Of a stretch of 64,000 nt of DNA, positions 25,691 through 33,588 are shown piece after piece. How positions within the stretch are numbered: the stretch's first letter is position 1; each line of letters starts with the position of its first letter. Source of the stretch: CBDAQA01 sp965198865 (GTDB taxonomy: Bacteria; Planctomycetota; Phycisphaerae; Tepidisphaerales; Tepidisphaeraceae). Where the stretch lies: positions 1 to 64,000 of the forward strand of contig CBDAQA010000014.1 in assembly GCA_965198865.1 (NCBI GenBank), read 5' to 3'. Below the pieces are notes generated by a model that worked only from the letters and a program-made list of their open reading frames with translations, was not told the origin of the DNA and searched no databases. Both the position numbers and the translations under genes were made by a program.

Positions 25691-26764
25691 ATGACGACGG
25701 TTCCCATGATGACCCCGACCGACGTGCCGGACGCGTGGCATGCCGTCACCGCGCCGGGCGGGTACGAGTGGTGGTACTTCGACGCCGAGGACGGAGACCT
25801 GCGCGTGGTCGCCATCCTGTTCGAGGGGTTCGTCTTCCACCCGGGCTACCTGCGGGCGTACGGCAAGTACCGGCGACGGCCAACGCGGGTCGCCCCGCCG
25901 CTGCCGGCGCAGTACCCGTGCGCCTACTTCGTCGTTTACCGTGGCAGTGCGATCGTCGCACAATTCATGGCCCAGGCAGCGACGTTTGCGGCGTCGGCAG
26001 GTCAGGTCGACGTGACGGTGGGGGCAAACCGGCTGACGGCGGGGGGCGGCGCGCTGCGGCTGTCGCTGCGCGGGACGCCGTGGGTGCTGACGGGGCGGGG
26101 GCCGAAGACGCTGGCGGGGCGGACGCTGTCAGCGGAGCTGACGTTCCGGCCACGGCTGGCGCACCCGCCGATGGAGCGGACGTTCTTCGATCGCAGCTGG
26201 AGCGGGGCCGACCACCGCTGGGTGCTGGCGAACCCCCTGTGCGACGCGACGGGGGAGATCACCATCACCGGCGGCCGCGAGCCGGTGCGGTTGAGGATCG
26301 CCGGGCGCGGGTACCACGACCACAACTACGGCACGGGGCCGATCGGCCCGGGGCTGCGCCGGTGGATGTGGGGCCGCGTGCTGGCGGGCGGCGGGGACCA
26401 CGCCGTGACGTTCCACCTGGCGCAGCCGCGCGACCGGGCAATCCGTGACGAGCTACACCTGGTGGAGGCCGACAGCTTCGGCGTGCGCGAGGTGGCGTGC
26501 GACGGGGCGGCGGTCGATTGGTCGAAGATCACCGGCACCGGGCTGCGGTACCCGGCCAACGTGCAAGCAGGGATCCTGTCGCTGCGCGACCCGGTCGTGG
26601 TCGACGCGTCGCCGTTCTACCTGCGGATCGCCTACGCGGCGACGGTGCGCGGCGTGGCCAGCCGGGCGTTCTGCGAGGTGGCCTACCCGCACCGGCTGCG
26701 GTGGCCGGTGCTGGGTCGGATGATTGAGATGTCGGTCTCGCGGGAGATCGGCACAGGAGAGTGA
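25691..26764 (+). CDS. CrtC-like carotenoid 1,2-hydratase family protein
   Basis: This protein of 357 residues (start ATG 25691) belongs to the CrtC/AttH-like fold. The diagnostic parts are the N-terminal APGGYEWWYFDAEDGD and the RGYHDHNYGTGPIG motif around residue 215. In purple bacteria CrtC adds water to acyclic carotenoids such as neurosporene or lycopene. Family members in other phyla may act on other isoprenoids. It follows the crtB-like gene by 34 bp and the two are likely one operon. A TTG six codons upstream (25673) is an alternative start. Substrate identity cannot be read from sequence. Confidence 0.82.
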   Translation: MTTVPMMTPTDVPDAWHAVTAPGGYEWWYFDAEDGDLRVVAILFEGFVFHPGYLRAYGKYRRRPTRVAPPLPAQYPCAYFVVYRGSAIVAQFMAQAATFAASAGQVDVTVGANRLTAGGGALRLSLRGTPWVLTGRGPKTLAGRTLSAELTFRPRLAHPPMERTFFDRSWSGADHRWVLANPLCDATGEITITGGREPVRLRIAGRGYHDHNYGTGPIGPGLRRWMWGRVLAGGGDHAVTFHLAQPRDRAIRDELHLVEADSFGVREVACDGAAVDWSKITGTGLRYPANVQAGILSLRDPVVVDASPFYLRIAYAATVRGVASRAFCEVAYPHRLRWPVLGRMIEMSVSREIGTGE

Positions 26765-26987
26765 TCCACGAAGGGCACGAAGGCACACGAAGTTCAGAGA
26801 GGGGAAAAAGATGCTGCGGCAACAATATGGAGGCCGATCGCCGCCCCCAACTTTGGCTGGTGGAGAGCCGAGAATCCGCGGGCTGAAGCCGCGCGGCTGC
26901 GAAGTCTTTCGACCGTTCCTTTTGACGATCTGACCCGCTGCCTCAGTGTCGGAAAAAGCCTGCCCTTCTTCGTGTCCTTCGTGGATC
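26763..26987. repeat. Inverted repeat of CACGAAGG units (family F, second copy)
   Basis: The left arm starts at GATCCACGAAGGGCACGAAGG (26763-26783) and the right arm ends CTTCGTGTCCTTCGTGGATC (26968-26987). The whole 329-bp gap between the crtC-like gene and the lipoprotein gene has no gene. Inside it is a second small palindrome with CCGCGGGCTGAAGCCGCGCGG (about 26877-26897). Both the arms and the CACGAA units match the style of the element at 24443-24670. Confidence 0.7.
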
Positions 26988-27093
26988 AATTCTTCGGTCG
27001 AGAACAGTCCGATGGACCGGGCTTGGAGGATCTTCAGATCACGCGTGGCGCGTAGCGACTGAAGGACGCCGCTGAGAGTCATCTGAAACCGCT

Positions 27094-28695
27094 TTAGCGA
27101 CTGACCGCGTCGAGCTTGTAGATGGCCCCGGTGCCGTTGTGGTAGCGCGGGACGGCGGTGTCGTTCTCCATCTGGCCGAAGTCGAGGATGTAGAGGGCGC
27201 CGTCGGGGCCGAACTTGACGTCGCAGGGGCGCTCGAGGGCGACGGTGCCGTACTCCTGGCGGCTGGCGGGCCTGGCGGCGGTGTTGAAGACGAAGTCCTC
27301 CACCTTGCCGTTCAGCGGGTCGACCAGCGCGACCTTCCCGCCGACGAAGCCGAGCAGCTTGAGGCCGCCGCTGGCGTAGGGGGCGCGGTCGCCGTCGAGG
27401 GCGACGACGACGCTGCGGGCGAACCGGGCGAACGGGCCGGCGTCAGGGACGAACGCCAGCTTGGCGGCGCCGGACAGGCTGGGGAACTTGCCGGCGACGT
27501 TGAAGTTGTCGGCCAGGTTCAAGCCGCTGGCCGCCGCGTTGACCAGCGGGGTGAGCTCGGAGTAGCCGCTGCGGACCAGGAACGAGATCGGCGGGGCGTA
27601 GGCGGGGTCGGTGATCGGGTGGCCGGTCGTGGTGTAGTCGGGCCAGCCGTACGAGGCGTCCTGCACGACGTTGACCAGCGCGTCGGGGTCGTTGGCGACC
27701 GGACGGGTGCCGCGGAGCTCCATGCCGTCGACGGTGGCGAACAGGTGGTCGTAGCTGTCGGCGGCCAGCCCGCGCGGGTTGTGCAGGCCGGTCGCCCAGA
27801 CCTGGAAGTCACCGCCGTCGTCCAGCGCGACGGAGCAGACGGCCCCGTTGGGAATCGACTGCGGGCGGATGCGGCTCTGGTTGCTGTGGCCGAACGGTTG
27901 GAACGGCGTGGTGACGACGACGTCCGGCTCGCCCAGGCCGGGGCGCGGGTTGCGGTTGTCGAACCGGTTCCCGTTCAGCACCAGCGGCTTGGGCGGGTTG
28001 GCCCAGCTGTAGATCTGGTCGCACACGTCGGGGTGGTGCTTGAGCCAGCCCGCCTCCCAGTTGTCCAGCCCGACCACGCCGCTGTTGGTCGCGGTGCCGA
28101 TGCCGAAGTACAGCCGGCCGTTCTTCACGGCCAGGTCGGTCACGCCGTAGTCGCCCTGGGCGGGCAGGTTGGCGATGACCGTGGCGTGGCTGCCGTCGTA
28201 GCCGAAGGCGGTGATCACGCCGCGCCCCTCGCGGTCGCGGTGGCTGACGTAGATCCGGCCGTGGTGGACGACCATCCCACCCACGGGCCCGTAGATGACG
28301 AACCCGGTGGGGTACCAGCTGACGGTCCGCTTGAACGGGTAGATGCTGAAGTACTTCCCGCCGTCGCCCAGGTGGTAGCCGAAGATGTGCGGCTCGCTGC
28401 CGTCGATGCCGCTCTCGGCGACGAGCAGCTCGTTGCGCTCCGGGTCGAAGCAGAGGGCGGTCGGGCAGTTGAGGCCGCGGACCAGCGGGGTGAGGACGAA
28501 GCCCGAGGGGTACTCCACGGCCCGCCGGTCGAACGGCTTCTGCTGGGCCTTGGGGAGCAGGCCCGGCGTGTTGATGCAGCCGGTCAGGAGCAGGAACGCG
28601 GCGGCGGAGAACGCCGTGAGCGAGGCCCGCGCCGGCCGCGCGGCGCGGGGTCGGACGGATCGGCTGGTCACCATTCCCGTGAGCCCCTCGGCCAT
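27094..28695 (-). CDS. Sorbosone/glucose dehydrogenase-like beta-propeller lipoprotein
   Basis: This 533-residue protein has a lipoprotein signal (SLTAFSAAAFLLLTGC). It then shows a six-bladed propeller typical of the sorbosone dehydrogenase/SMP-30/PQQ-glucose dehydrogenase families: GLNCPTALCFDPERNELLVAESG, RLYFGIGTATNSGVVG, ATGLHNPRGLAADSYDHLFA and LERPCDVKFGPDGALYILDFG. Enzymes of this group oxidise sugars in the periplasm with pyrroloquinoline quinone. I see no proof of the cofactor here, so it could be a binding protein. In-frame ATGs at 28695 and 28674 are both possible starts. It is a single-gene unit between two inverted repeats. Confidence 0.85.
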   Translation of the reverse strand: MAEGLTGMVTSRSVRPRAARPARASLTAFSAAAFLLLTGCINTPGLLPKAQQKPFDRRAVEYPSGFVLTPLVRGLNCPTALCFDPERNELLVAESGIDGSEPHIFGYHLGDGGKYFSIYPFKRTVSWYPTGFVIYGPVGGMVVHHGRIYVSHRDREGRGVITAFGYDGSHATVIANLPAQGDYGVTDLAVKNGRLYFGIGTATNSGVVGLDNWEAGWLKHHPDVCDQIYSWANPPKPLVLNGNRFDNRNPRPGLGEPDVVVTTPFQPFGHSNQSRIRPQSIPNGAVCSVALDDGGDFQVWATGLHNPRGLAADSYDHLFATVDGMELRGTRPVANDPDALVNVVQDASYGWPDYTTTGHPITDPAYAPPISFLVRSGYSELTPLVNAAASGLNLADNFNVAGKFPSLSGAAKLAFVPDAGPFARFARSVVVALDGDRAPYASGGLKLLGFVGGKVALVDPLNGKVEDFVFNTAARPASRQEYGTVALERPCDVKFGPDGALYILDFGQMENDTAVPRYHNGTGAIYKLDAVSR

Positions 28696-28747
28696 GCGGC
28701 GGCATCATGTCGGCGACGGGGGCGGATTGCAAATAGGACGGGAAGGC

Positions 28748-28829
28748 CGAAGGCCGAAATCTCGAATCCCGAAACGGGGGAGATCCGGGTGCCCGCCCCA
28801 CGTTTGGTCATTCGAGATTTCGGCCTTCG
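28748..28829. repeat. 20-bp perfect inverted repeat between lipoprotein gene and malate dehydrogenase
   Basis: CGAAGGCCGAAATCTCGAAT (28748-28767) is the exact reverse complement of 28810-28829. It lies upstream of the lipoprotein gene start and just after the stop of mdh, both on the minus strand. It could act as the mdh terminator, but its loop is 42 nt and it has no T-tract. Confidence 0.75.
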
Positions 28830-28846
28830 TCATTCCGTGCCCGGCC

Positions 28847-29794
28847 TCACATCTTTACGACCTTCACCAGCTCCTTCACGTGGTCGACGCTGGTCTGGAA
28901 CATCGCCTTCTCGGCCGCGTCGAGCTCGACCTCGATGATGCGCTCGACGCCGTTGCTGCCCAGGACGCAGGGGACGCCGACGAAGAACCCGCCGATGCCG
29001 TACTCCTTGTCGCAGTATGCGGCCGCCGGCAGGATCCGCTTCTTGTCCTTCACGATCGACTCGGCCATGGCGATGGTGGACGCCGCCGGGGCGTAGTAGG
29101 CGCTGCCGGTCTTGAGCAGCTTGACGATCTCGGCCCCGCCGTCGCGGGCGCGCTGGATGATCTGGGCCAACTTCTCCGGCTTGACCAGCTGCGTGATCGG
29201 GATGCCCCCGGCCGACGTGTACCGGGCGAGCGGGACCATGTCGTCACCGTGGCCGCCGAGCAGCAGGGCCTGCACGTCGTCCACGCTGCAGCCGACCTCG
29301 GCCGCCAGGAAGCTGCGGAACCGGGCCGTGTCCAGCACGCCGGCCTGGCCGATCACCTTGCTGGCCGCAAAGCCGCTGGCCTTCCAGGCGACGTACACCA
29401 TCGCGTCGAGCGGATTGCTGACCACGATCAGCACCGCATCGGGCGACGACTTGGCGACCTTGCCGGCCACCTCGCCGACGATCTTCGTGTTCGTCGCAAT
29501 GAGATCGTCCCGGCTCATGCCCGGCTTGCGCGGGATGCCGGCGGTGATGATCACCACGTCGCTGCCGGCGGTGTCGGCGTAGTCGGTGGTGCCGGTCACC
29601 TTCACGTCGGTCCCCTCGACGGGGGTCGACTCGTACAGGTCGAGCGCCTTGCCGGCCGGGGCGGTGTTGGGCTGGCCGTTGATCTCGGCGATGTCGAGCA
29701 GGACGACGTCGCCCAGCTCCTTGGCCACCGCGATGTGGGCGGCCGTCGCCCCGACGTTCCCCGCCCCGATGATGCTGATCTTGGCCCGACGCAT
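28847..29794 (-). CDS. mdh: Malate dehydrogenase
   Basis: This 315-residue cytosolic enzyme reversibly converts malate and NAD to oxaloacetate and NADH in the TCA cycle. Visible residues are the dinucleotide loop GAGNVG (10-15), Asp34 for NAD, the substrate loop ITAGIPRKPGMSRDD with Arg89 and Arg95, DTARF with Arg158, and the catalytic GGHGDDMVP with His182. The glycine-arginine pattern in the active-site loop marks malate and not lactate dehydrogenase. A short insertion (NGQPNTAP, about 40-46) is longer than in most relatives. The start is supported by GGAG 7 nt upstream of ATG 29794. Confidence 0.95.
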   Translation of the reverse strand: MRRAKISIIGAGNVGATAAHIAVAKELGDVVLLDIAEINGQPNTAPAGKALDLYESTPVEGTDVKVTGTTDYADTAGSDVVIITAGIPRKPGMSRDDLIATNTKIVGEVAGKVAKSSPDAVLIVVSNPLDAMVYVAWKASGFAASKVIGQAGVLDTARFRSFLAAEVGCSVDDVQALLLGGHGDDMVPLARYTSAGGIPITQLVKPEKLAQIIQRARDGGAEIVKLLKTGSAYYAPAASTIAMAESIVKDKKRILPAAAYCDKEYGIGGFFVGVPCVLGSNGVERIIEVELDAAEKAMFQTSVDHVKELVKVVKM

Positions 29795-29890
29795 GGCGTT
29801 GCTCCGTTCGTGGATGTGAACCGGCCCAAATCAGCCGGGGTGAGAATTATGGGGGAAGCGGCGGGCGATGCAACGATGACGACGGCCCCG

Positions 29891-29975
29891 AGAGCCGCGC
29901 ACGCAGGGTACTCCCGAAGTAAGCGGACCGTGGCCGGGACTGCTCACTCCCGGAGTACCCCGCGTGCGCGGCTCT
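29891..29975. repeat. 24-bp inverted repeat, family B, second copy
   Basis: AGAGCCGCGCACGCAGGG (from 29891) pairs with the arm 29952-29975 over 24 bp with one mismatch. The arms share AGCCGCGCACG, GGGTACTCC and AGTAAGCG with the copy at 19816-19910. It sits in the 238-bp divergent gap between mdh and the MFS transporter. Confidence 0.8.
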
Positions 29976-30032
29976 CTGGCGTCTCCTGCCCGCGTTGCGT
30001 TCGGCGGACCAGGCGACCATCATGCCGGCCAT

Positions 30033-31322
30033 ATGTCGCAGCAACTGGGTTACGAATCGCCGCCGGCGGACGGCCCCGCCCTGCCGGGGGCCCGGCTGGC
30101 GGTGACGCTGCTGTTGGGCATCAACCTGCTGAACTACATCGACCGCCAGGTGTTGGCGGCCGTCGAGGACAGCATCAGCAAGACGTTCTACGGCACCGCC
30201 GAGCACGCCGGCACGTTCCAGCTCGGCAAGATGGGCTTGCTCGGCACCGCGTTCATCGTGTCGTACATGGTGACGGCCCCGATCTTCGGCGCGCTCTCGG
30301 ACCGCATGAGCCGCTGGAAGCTGGTCGGCATCGGCGTGCTGCTCTGGAGCCTGGCGACGGCCGCCAGCGGGTGGGCGTCGGGCTACGCGGTGCTGCTGGT
30401 CACCCGGCTGTTCGTCGGCGTCGGTGAGGCGGGCTACGGGCCGGCCGCGCCGACGATCATCTCCGACATGTACCCGGTCAAGCGGCGCGGGCAGGTGCTG
30501 GCCTGGTTCTACGTCGCCATCCCCATCGGTAGCGCGCTGGGCTACGTCGTCGGCGAGCTGACCGACAAGACCCTGGGCTGGCGATGGGCGTTCTACATCG
30601 CCGCCATCCCCGGCCTGATCCTCGGCGTCGTCAGCCTGTCCATGCGGGACCCGCCCCGGGGCCGGGCCGACGGCGCGTCCGGCCACGGGCTGCCGAAGTG
30701 GGTCGACTACCGCAAGCTGCTCTCCAACCGCTCGTTCGTCCTCAACACGCTGGCCATGGCGGCGATGACGTTCGCCATCGGCGGCATCGGCTTCTGGATG
30801 CCCCGCTACCTGGCCGACTACCGCCACCTCGGCGGTGCCCCCAAGACGATCTTCGGCGGCATCACCGTCGCTGCCGGCCTCGCCGCCACACTCACGGGCG
30901 GCTGGCTCGGCGACAAGCTGCGGCCCCGGTTCGGCGGCAGCTACTTCCTGGTCAGCGGCTTCGGCATCCTGGCCGCCTGCCCGTTCGTCGTCGCCATGCT
31001 CTACCTGCCGTTCCCCTACGCCTGGGGGGCGGTCTTCGGCGCGGTGTTCTTCCTGTTCTTCAACACCGGCCCCAGCAACACGGCCCTGGCCAACGTGGTC
31101 CACCCGTCCATCCGCGCATCGGCGTTCGCCGTGAACATCTTCGTCATCCATGCCCTCGGCGACGCGCCCAGTTTCCCCGTCTTGGGCGCCGTGGCCGAGC
31201 GCTTCGGATGGAACGCCGCCTTCGGCCTCGTCGTGACGACCATGATCGTCGCCGGCGTCCTCTGGCTCGGCGGCGCGCCACACCTGGCCCGGGACACCGA
31301 GGCAGCGCCCAACCGCGAGTGA
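30033..31322 (+). CDS. MFS transporter, spinster-like
   Basis: This integral membrane protein of 429 residues is a major facilitator. Twelve hydrophobic segments are visible. The N-terminal half carries NYIDRQVLAAVEDSI (the spinster-type NYxDRxxLxxV motif), GALSDRMSRWKLVGIGVLLW (the MFS A motif GxxxDRxxRr) and RLFVGVGEAGYGPAAPTIISDMYP. These mark the Spns-like branch, which in eukaryotes moves sphingolipids and in bacteria organic acids or unknown lipids. Start ATG 30033 is preferred: the frame is open further upstream, but that part is encoded by palindrome family B. It is divergent from mdh. Substrate unknown. Confidence 0.87.
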   Translation: MSQQLGYESPPADGPALPGARLAVTLLLGINLLNYIDRQVLAAVEDSISKTFYGTAEHAGTFQLGKMGLLGTAFIVSYMVTAPIFGALSDRMSRWKLVGIGVLLWSLATAASGWASGYAVLLVTRLFVGVGEAGYGPAAPTIISDMYPVKRRGQVLAWFYVAIPIGSALGYVVGELTDKTLGWRWAFYIAAIPGLILGVVSLSMRDPPRGRADGASGHGLPKWVDYRKLLSNRSFVLNTLAMAAMTFAIGGIGFWMPRYLADYRHLGGAPKTIFGGITVAAGLAATLTGGWLGDKLRPRFGGSYFLVSGFGILAACPFVVAMLYLPFPYAWGAVFGAVFFLFFNTGPSNTALANVVHPSIRASAFAVNIFVIHALGDAPSFPVLGAVAERFGWNAAFGLVVTTMIVAGVLWLGGAPHLARDTEAAPNRE

Positions 31323-31335
31323 CGCGACGTTCTCA

Positions 31336-31384
31336 GCCGCGTGGCGGGAGCCCGCGGACCGTTCCGCGATCCGTGGGCCTCCGC
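31336..31384. repeat. Imperfect palindrome related to the 58339-58416 element (family D)
   Basis: AGCCGCGTGGCGGGAGCCC (31336 onward) pairs imperfectly with the stretch ending CCGCCCGCGGCT near 31384. The core AGCCGCG..GGCGG.AGCCC.CGGA matches the perfect palindrome at 58339-58416. It lies in the 251-bp gap after the MFS gene. No gene is seen there. Confidence 0.5.
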
Positions 31385-31573
31385 CCGCGGCTGGGACGGT
31401 CTTGCCGAACGTCCCGCGCCCTTGCATTCCGAATATCCCGCACGATCCCCACCTTCGCGCCTCCGCCGGCCCGGGCGAAGCCTGAACGCGCTTGGCCGCC
31501 CTGCCAAACTGGGCGTACCTCTTCGGTGTCAACTGTCGTGAGGTCGCCGACAGAGCCGGGAGCAGTTCCACCC

Positions 31574-32095
31574 ATGCCGCGAACGTCGACGAAGCGCAAC
31601 GTGCCCCGCCGTCCGAACGCCGTCTGGCGCCCGTACGCCACCCCCGTGGTGTCGGCCGTCGCCCGCCCCGCCCCGCCACCACCGCCGCCGAAACCGGTGG
31701 CGTTGCCCTCGGCCGAGGAGGCGATGGACGGCCCCGACCCGCGGCCGCTGATCGACCGCCGACAGATGCCGCGCGTCGCCTTCGCCGCCGCCGCCGCCCT
31801 GGCCCCCGCCGACGCGACGGGCGCCGTCCGCCAGCCTGCGATCCGCACGCGCGACCTGAACCCGCTGGGGCTGGGGTTCGTCAGCCGGCAGGACCTGTCC
31901 GTGCTGGGCGAGGCCGTGCTGCGCCTGCCGGGCCCGTCCGGCCGGGTCGTCTGCGTCCCCTGCCGCGTCCGCCGCAGCCGCGAGCTGGGCAACGGCTGGT
32001 TCGACGGCCTCGTCGAGTTCCTCCAGCCGCAGCCGATGCTGACCGTGAAGGACAACCACGCCCTTCTGCCCCGCCCAAGCCGGCGAGGACGGTGA
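31574..32095 (+). CDS. PilZ-like domain protein
   Basis: This 173-residue protein has a proline-rich N-terminal segment (RPAPPPPPPKP, about 30-40) and a PilZ-like domain: DRRQMPRVAF (the RxxxR-like c-di-GMP arm), RTRDLNPLGLGFVS (D/N-x-S-x-x-G-like box, here DLNPLGLG) and LRLPGPSGRVVCVPCRVRRSRELGNGWFDGLVEF. PilZ proteins bind cyclic di-GMP and act on motility, cellulose or adhesion. The binding motif is not perfect (serine replaced by proline), so ligand binding is uncertain. No RNA or gene links it to a specific output. The frame is open further upstream, but ATG 31574 gives a compact protein. Confidence 0.55.
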   Translation: MPRTSTKRNVPRRPNAVWRPYATPVVSAVARPAPPPPPPKPVALPSAEEAMDGPDPRPLIDRRQMPRVAFAAAAALAPADATGAVRQPAIRTRDLNPLGLGFVSRQDLSVLGEAVLRLPGPSGRVVCVPCRVRRSRELGNGWFDGLVEFLQPQPMLTVKDNHALLPRPSRRGR

Positions 32096-32102
32096 CCTCT
32101 TC

Positions 32103-32173
32103 CCATTAGCCCCCCGCTCTGCGGGGGTTCTTGGATCGTCGGAAGAACCCCCGCGAGGCGGCGGGCCAACGGA
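32103..32173. repeat. Palindromic element, family C, second copy
   Basis: GCGGGGGTTCTT (32121-32132) pairs perfectly with AAGAACCCCCGC (32143-32154) inside boundaries CCATTAGCCC and GGGCCAACGGA shared with the copy at 7633-7693. It lies between the stop of the PilZ-like gene and the stop of the convergent HExxH gene, a position suited to a bidirectional terminator. Confidence 0.75.
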
Positions 32174-32179
32174 AGTGGA

Positions 32180-32611
32180 TCACGCCGCTCGCGCCACGAA
32201 CCGCTGCAGCGGCACTGGCACCGATTTGATCCCCCGCCGCACGGCCTTGCCGACCGCGTACTGCATCGACTGCTCGAACCGCCGCAGCGTCCGCGCATCC
32301 GGCTCCACGCCCCCCTGCCGCATGCGGTCCAGGGCCCACGACCAGGCGTGGTACTCCTCCTCGCAGCGGCGCTTGTACCGGTCGAAGCCGATCACGTGGT
32401 GCCCCACCTCGTGCAGGTAGATCGCCAGGCTGAGCGGCGTGCGCGGGACCGGCGCCTCGATCCAGTTGACGCTGCGCCCGTCGGCCATCGTGACCCGCCA
32501 CGCGCAGCCGGTCATGTCGCGCCGCCACCGCCGCACGCGGATCCGGTGCTCGCACCCCACCCGGCGGACCAGTCCGGCGTAACGATCGCTAGGCGCGGCA
32601 TCGTGCGGCAT
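32180..32611 (-). CDS. Small HExxH putative metallopeptidase
   Basis: From ATG 32611 this gives 143 residues. The key feature is LAIYLHEVGHHVIGFDRYKRR, a zincin motif with H67, E68 and H71, followed by EEEYHAWSWALDRM 13-15 residues later, which could supply the third zinc ligand. This is the arrangement of short soluble metallopeptidase-like proteins seen in planctomycetes and phage-associated loci. No signal peptide or membrane segment is seen, so it would act in the cytosol. Substrate unknown. The frame is open upstream to 32761, but that part is arginine/alanine-rich and probably non-coding. Confidence 0.6.
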   Translation of the reverse strand: MPHDAAPSDRYAGLVRRVGCEHRIRVRRWRRDMTGCAWRVTMADGRSVNWIEAPVPRTPLSLAIYLHEVGHHVIGFDRYKRRCEEEYHAWSWALDRMRQGGVEPDARTLRRFEQSMQYAVGKAVRRGIKSVPVPLQRFVARAA

Positions 32612-32774
32612 CGCGATGCTACATCGGCCCCGCCACCACCGCGCGTGAGCCATAGCGACCGCCACCGCCCGCGTCCGGATAATTGCCCGCTCCGCAGCCC
32701 CCGGCGCAACCCGACGATGGTTATCGGCTCGCGCGGCTCGCGCGGCCGTCGCTCGCGCCATCGCGATGCGCCCG

Positions 32775-33131
32775 TCAGTTCCAGGTCGCCCCCCGCCGCC
32801 CCGGCCGGCGCTGGACGATCCGCCGGTGACAGGCGACCGCCGGCACCGCCGCCACCGCGGCCCCCGCCGCCGCGCCGACCGCCACCCACGCCGCGTCGAC
32901 CGTCGAGATGTCGTTGAACCACCACCCCACGCCCGCGAACACCACGCACGGCACCGCGACCGCCAGGCACCCGATGACCAGCGTGGTCGCCGTTGCCCGC
33001 ACCGCCGTCGTCACCGGCTGGTCGCCCCGCCGTCGCGGATGTGCCGCCGTCCACACCCCGGCGGGCAGCCGGCTCTGGTAGTCCAACCGAACGGGAAACG
33101 CGTCCCACCGATCGAATCGTTCCGCACCCAT
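32775..33131 (-). CDS. Two-segment membrane protein, hypothetical
   Basis: This 118-residue protein has two hydrophobic segments (about 47-71 and 77-101) after a 40-residue soluble N-terminus. The second is alanine- and glycine-rich (WVAVGAAAGAAVAAVPAVA). The start is the ATG at 33131. It is upstream of the HExxH gene on the same strand with a 163-bp gap. I recognise no family. The well-shaped membrane segments support a real gene, but codon use alone in such GC-rich DNA gives weak evidence. Confidence 0.45.
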   Translation of the reverse strand: MGAERFDRWDAFPVRLDYQSRLPAGVWTAAHPRRRGDQPVTTAVRATATTLVIGCLAVAVPCVVFAGVGWWFNDISTVDAAWVAVGAAAGAAVAAVPAVACHRRIVQRRPGRRGATWN

Positions 33132-33262
33132 GGGTCGGCCCTCGAAAGTGGCGTGCGCGGCGGCACGCCCCGCACGAACGGCAGTTTAACGAACATCGGG
33201 CCCGCCTGCGCAGCTCAGGCTTTCCCGCCGGCCCCACGTGAAACCCGTCCCTCGAATCGCGG

Positions 33263-33457
33263 GTGTGGCCGGACACTGGTTGGCACGCACGAGACCAACG
33301 GAGCCGGGCCGTGTCGGCCCGTGCCGGCGGAGCCGGCGTCTCGCGCAGGGCCGATGGCCCCGGTCGATCACGCGCCGGCTGCGCGAGACGCGGGCTGCGC
33401 CCGCACGGGCCGGCTCCGTCGTGTTGCGTGACGTCGCGCCAACATTTCCGGCCACAC
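33263..33457. repeat. Mosaic inverted repeat upstream of the exported-protein array
   Basis: GTGTGGCCGG (33263-33272) pairs with CCGGCCACAC (33448-33457). Inside, GGAGCCGGCGTCTCGCGCAG pairs with CTGCGCGAGACGCGGGC and the CACGGGCCGGCTCCGT stretch on the right. No convincing gene lies in the 457-bp gap 33132-33588. The element may mark the left border of the array region. Confidence 0.5.
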
Positions 33458-33483
33458 CTCAATCGCGGATCGCACGCCATGCG

Positions 33484-33555
33484 TTGAGCGGTTCGGCCCG
33501 CCGCGCGGTATGCTCTGCGCATGCCGGACCGGAGGGCTAAGCGGGGGCTCCGGTC
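33484..33555 (+). promoter_or_regulatory. Candidate promoter and leader hairpin of the first array gene
   Basis: TTGAGC (33484-33489) and TATGCT (33509-33514) with 19-bp spacing form a fair sigma-70-like promoter. A hairpin GACCGGAG/CTCCGGTC (33527-33534 with 33548-33555) lies in the predicted leader. A 22-codon frame (33521-33589) starts at the ATG just 6 nt after the -10 box and ends in TGATG, overlapping the gene start at 33589. Confidence 0.4.
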
Positions 33556-33588
33556 GCGCGGCGCGGCGACTACAGCGAGGGCTTCCTG

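Noticed and set aside
27139..28938. A plus-strand gene of about 600 codons opposite the sorbosone dehydrogenase-like gene
   Set aside because: No motif, and the minus strand encodes a lipobox and propeller repeats over the same DNA.
33238..33540. Short frames within the 33263-33457 inverted repeat
   Set aside because: Composition follows the palindrome on both strands and no ribosome-binding site or motif is seen.
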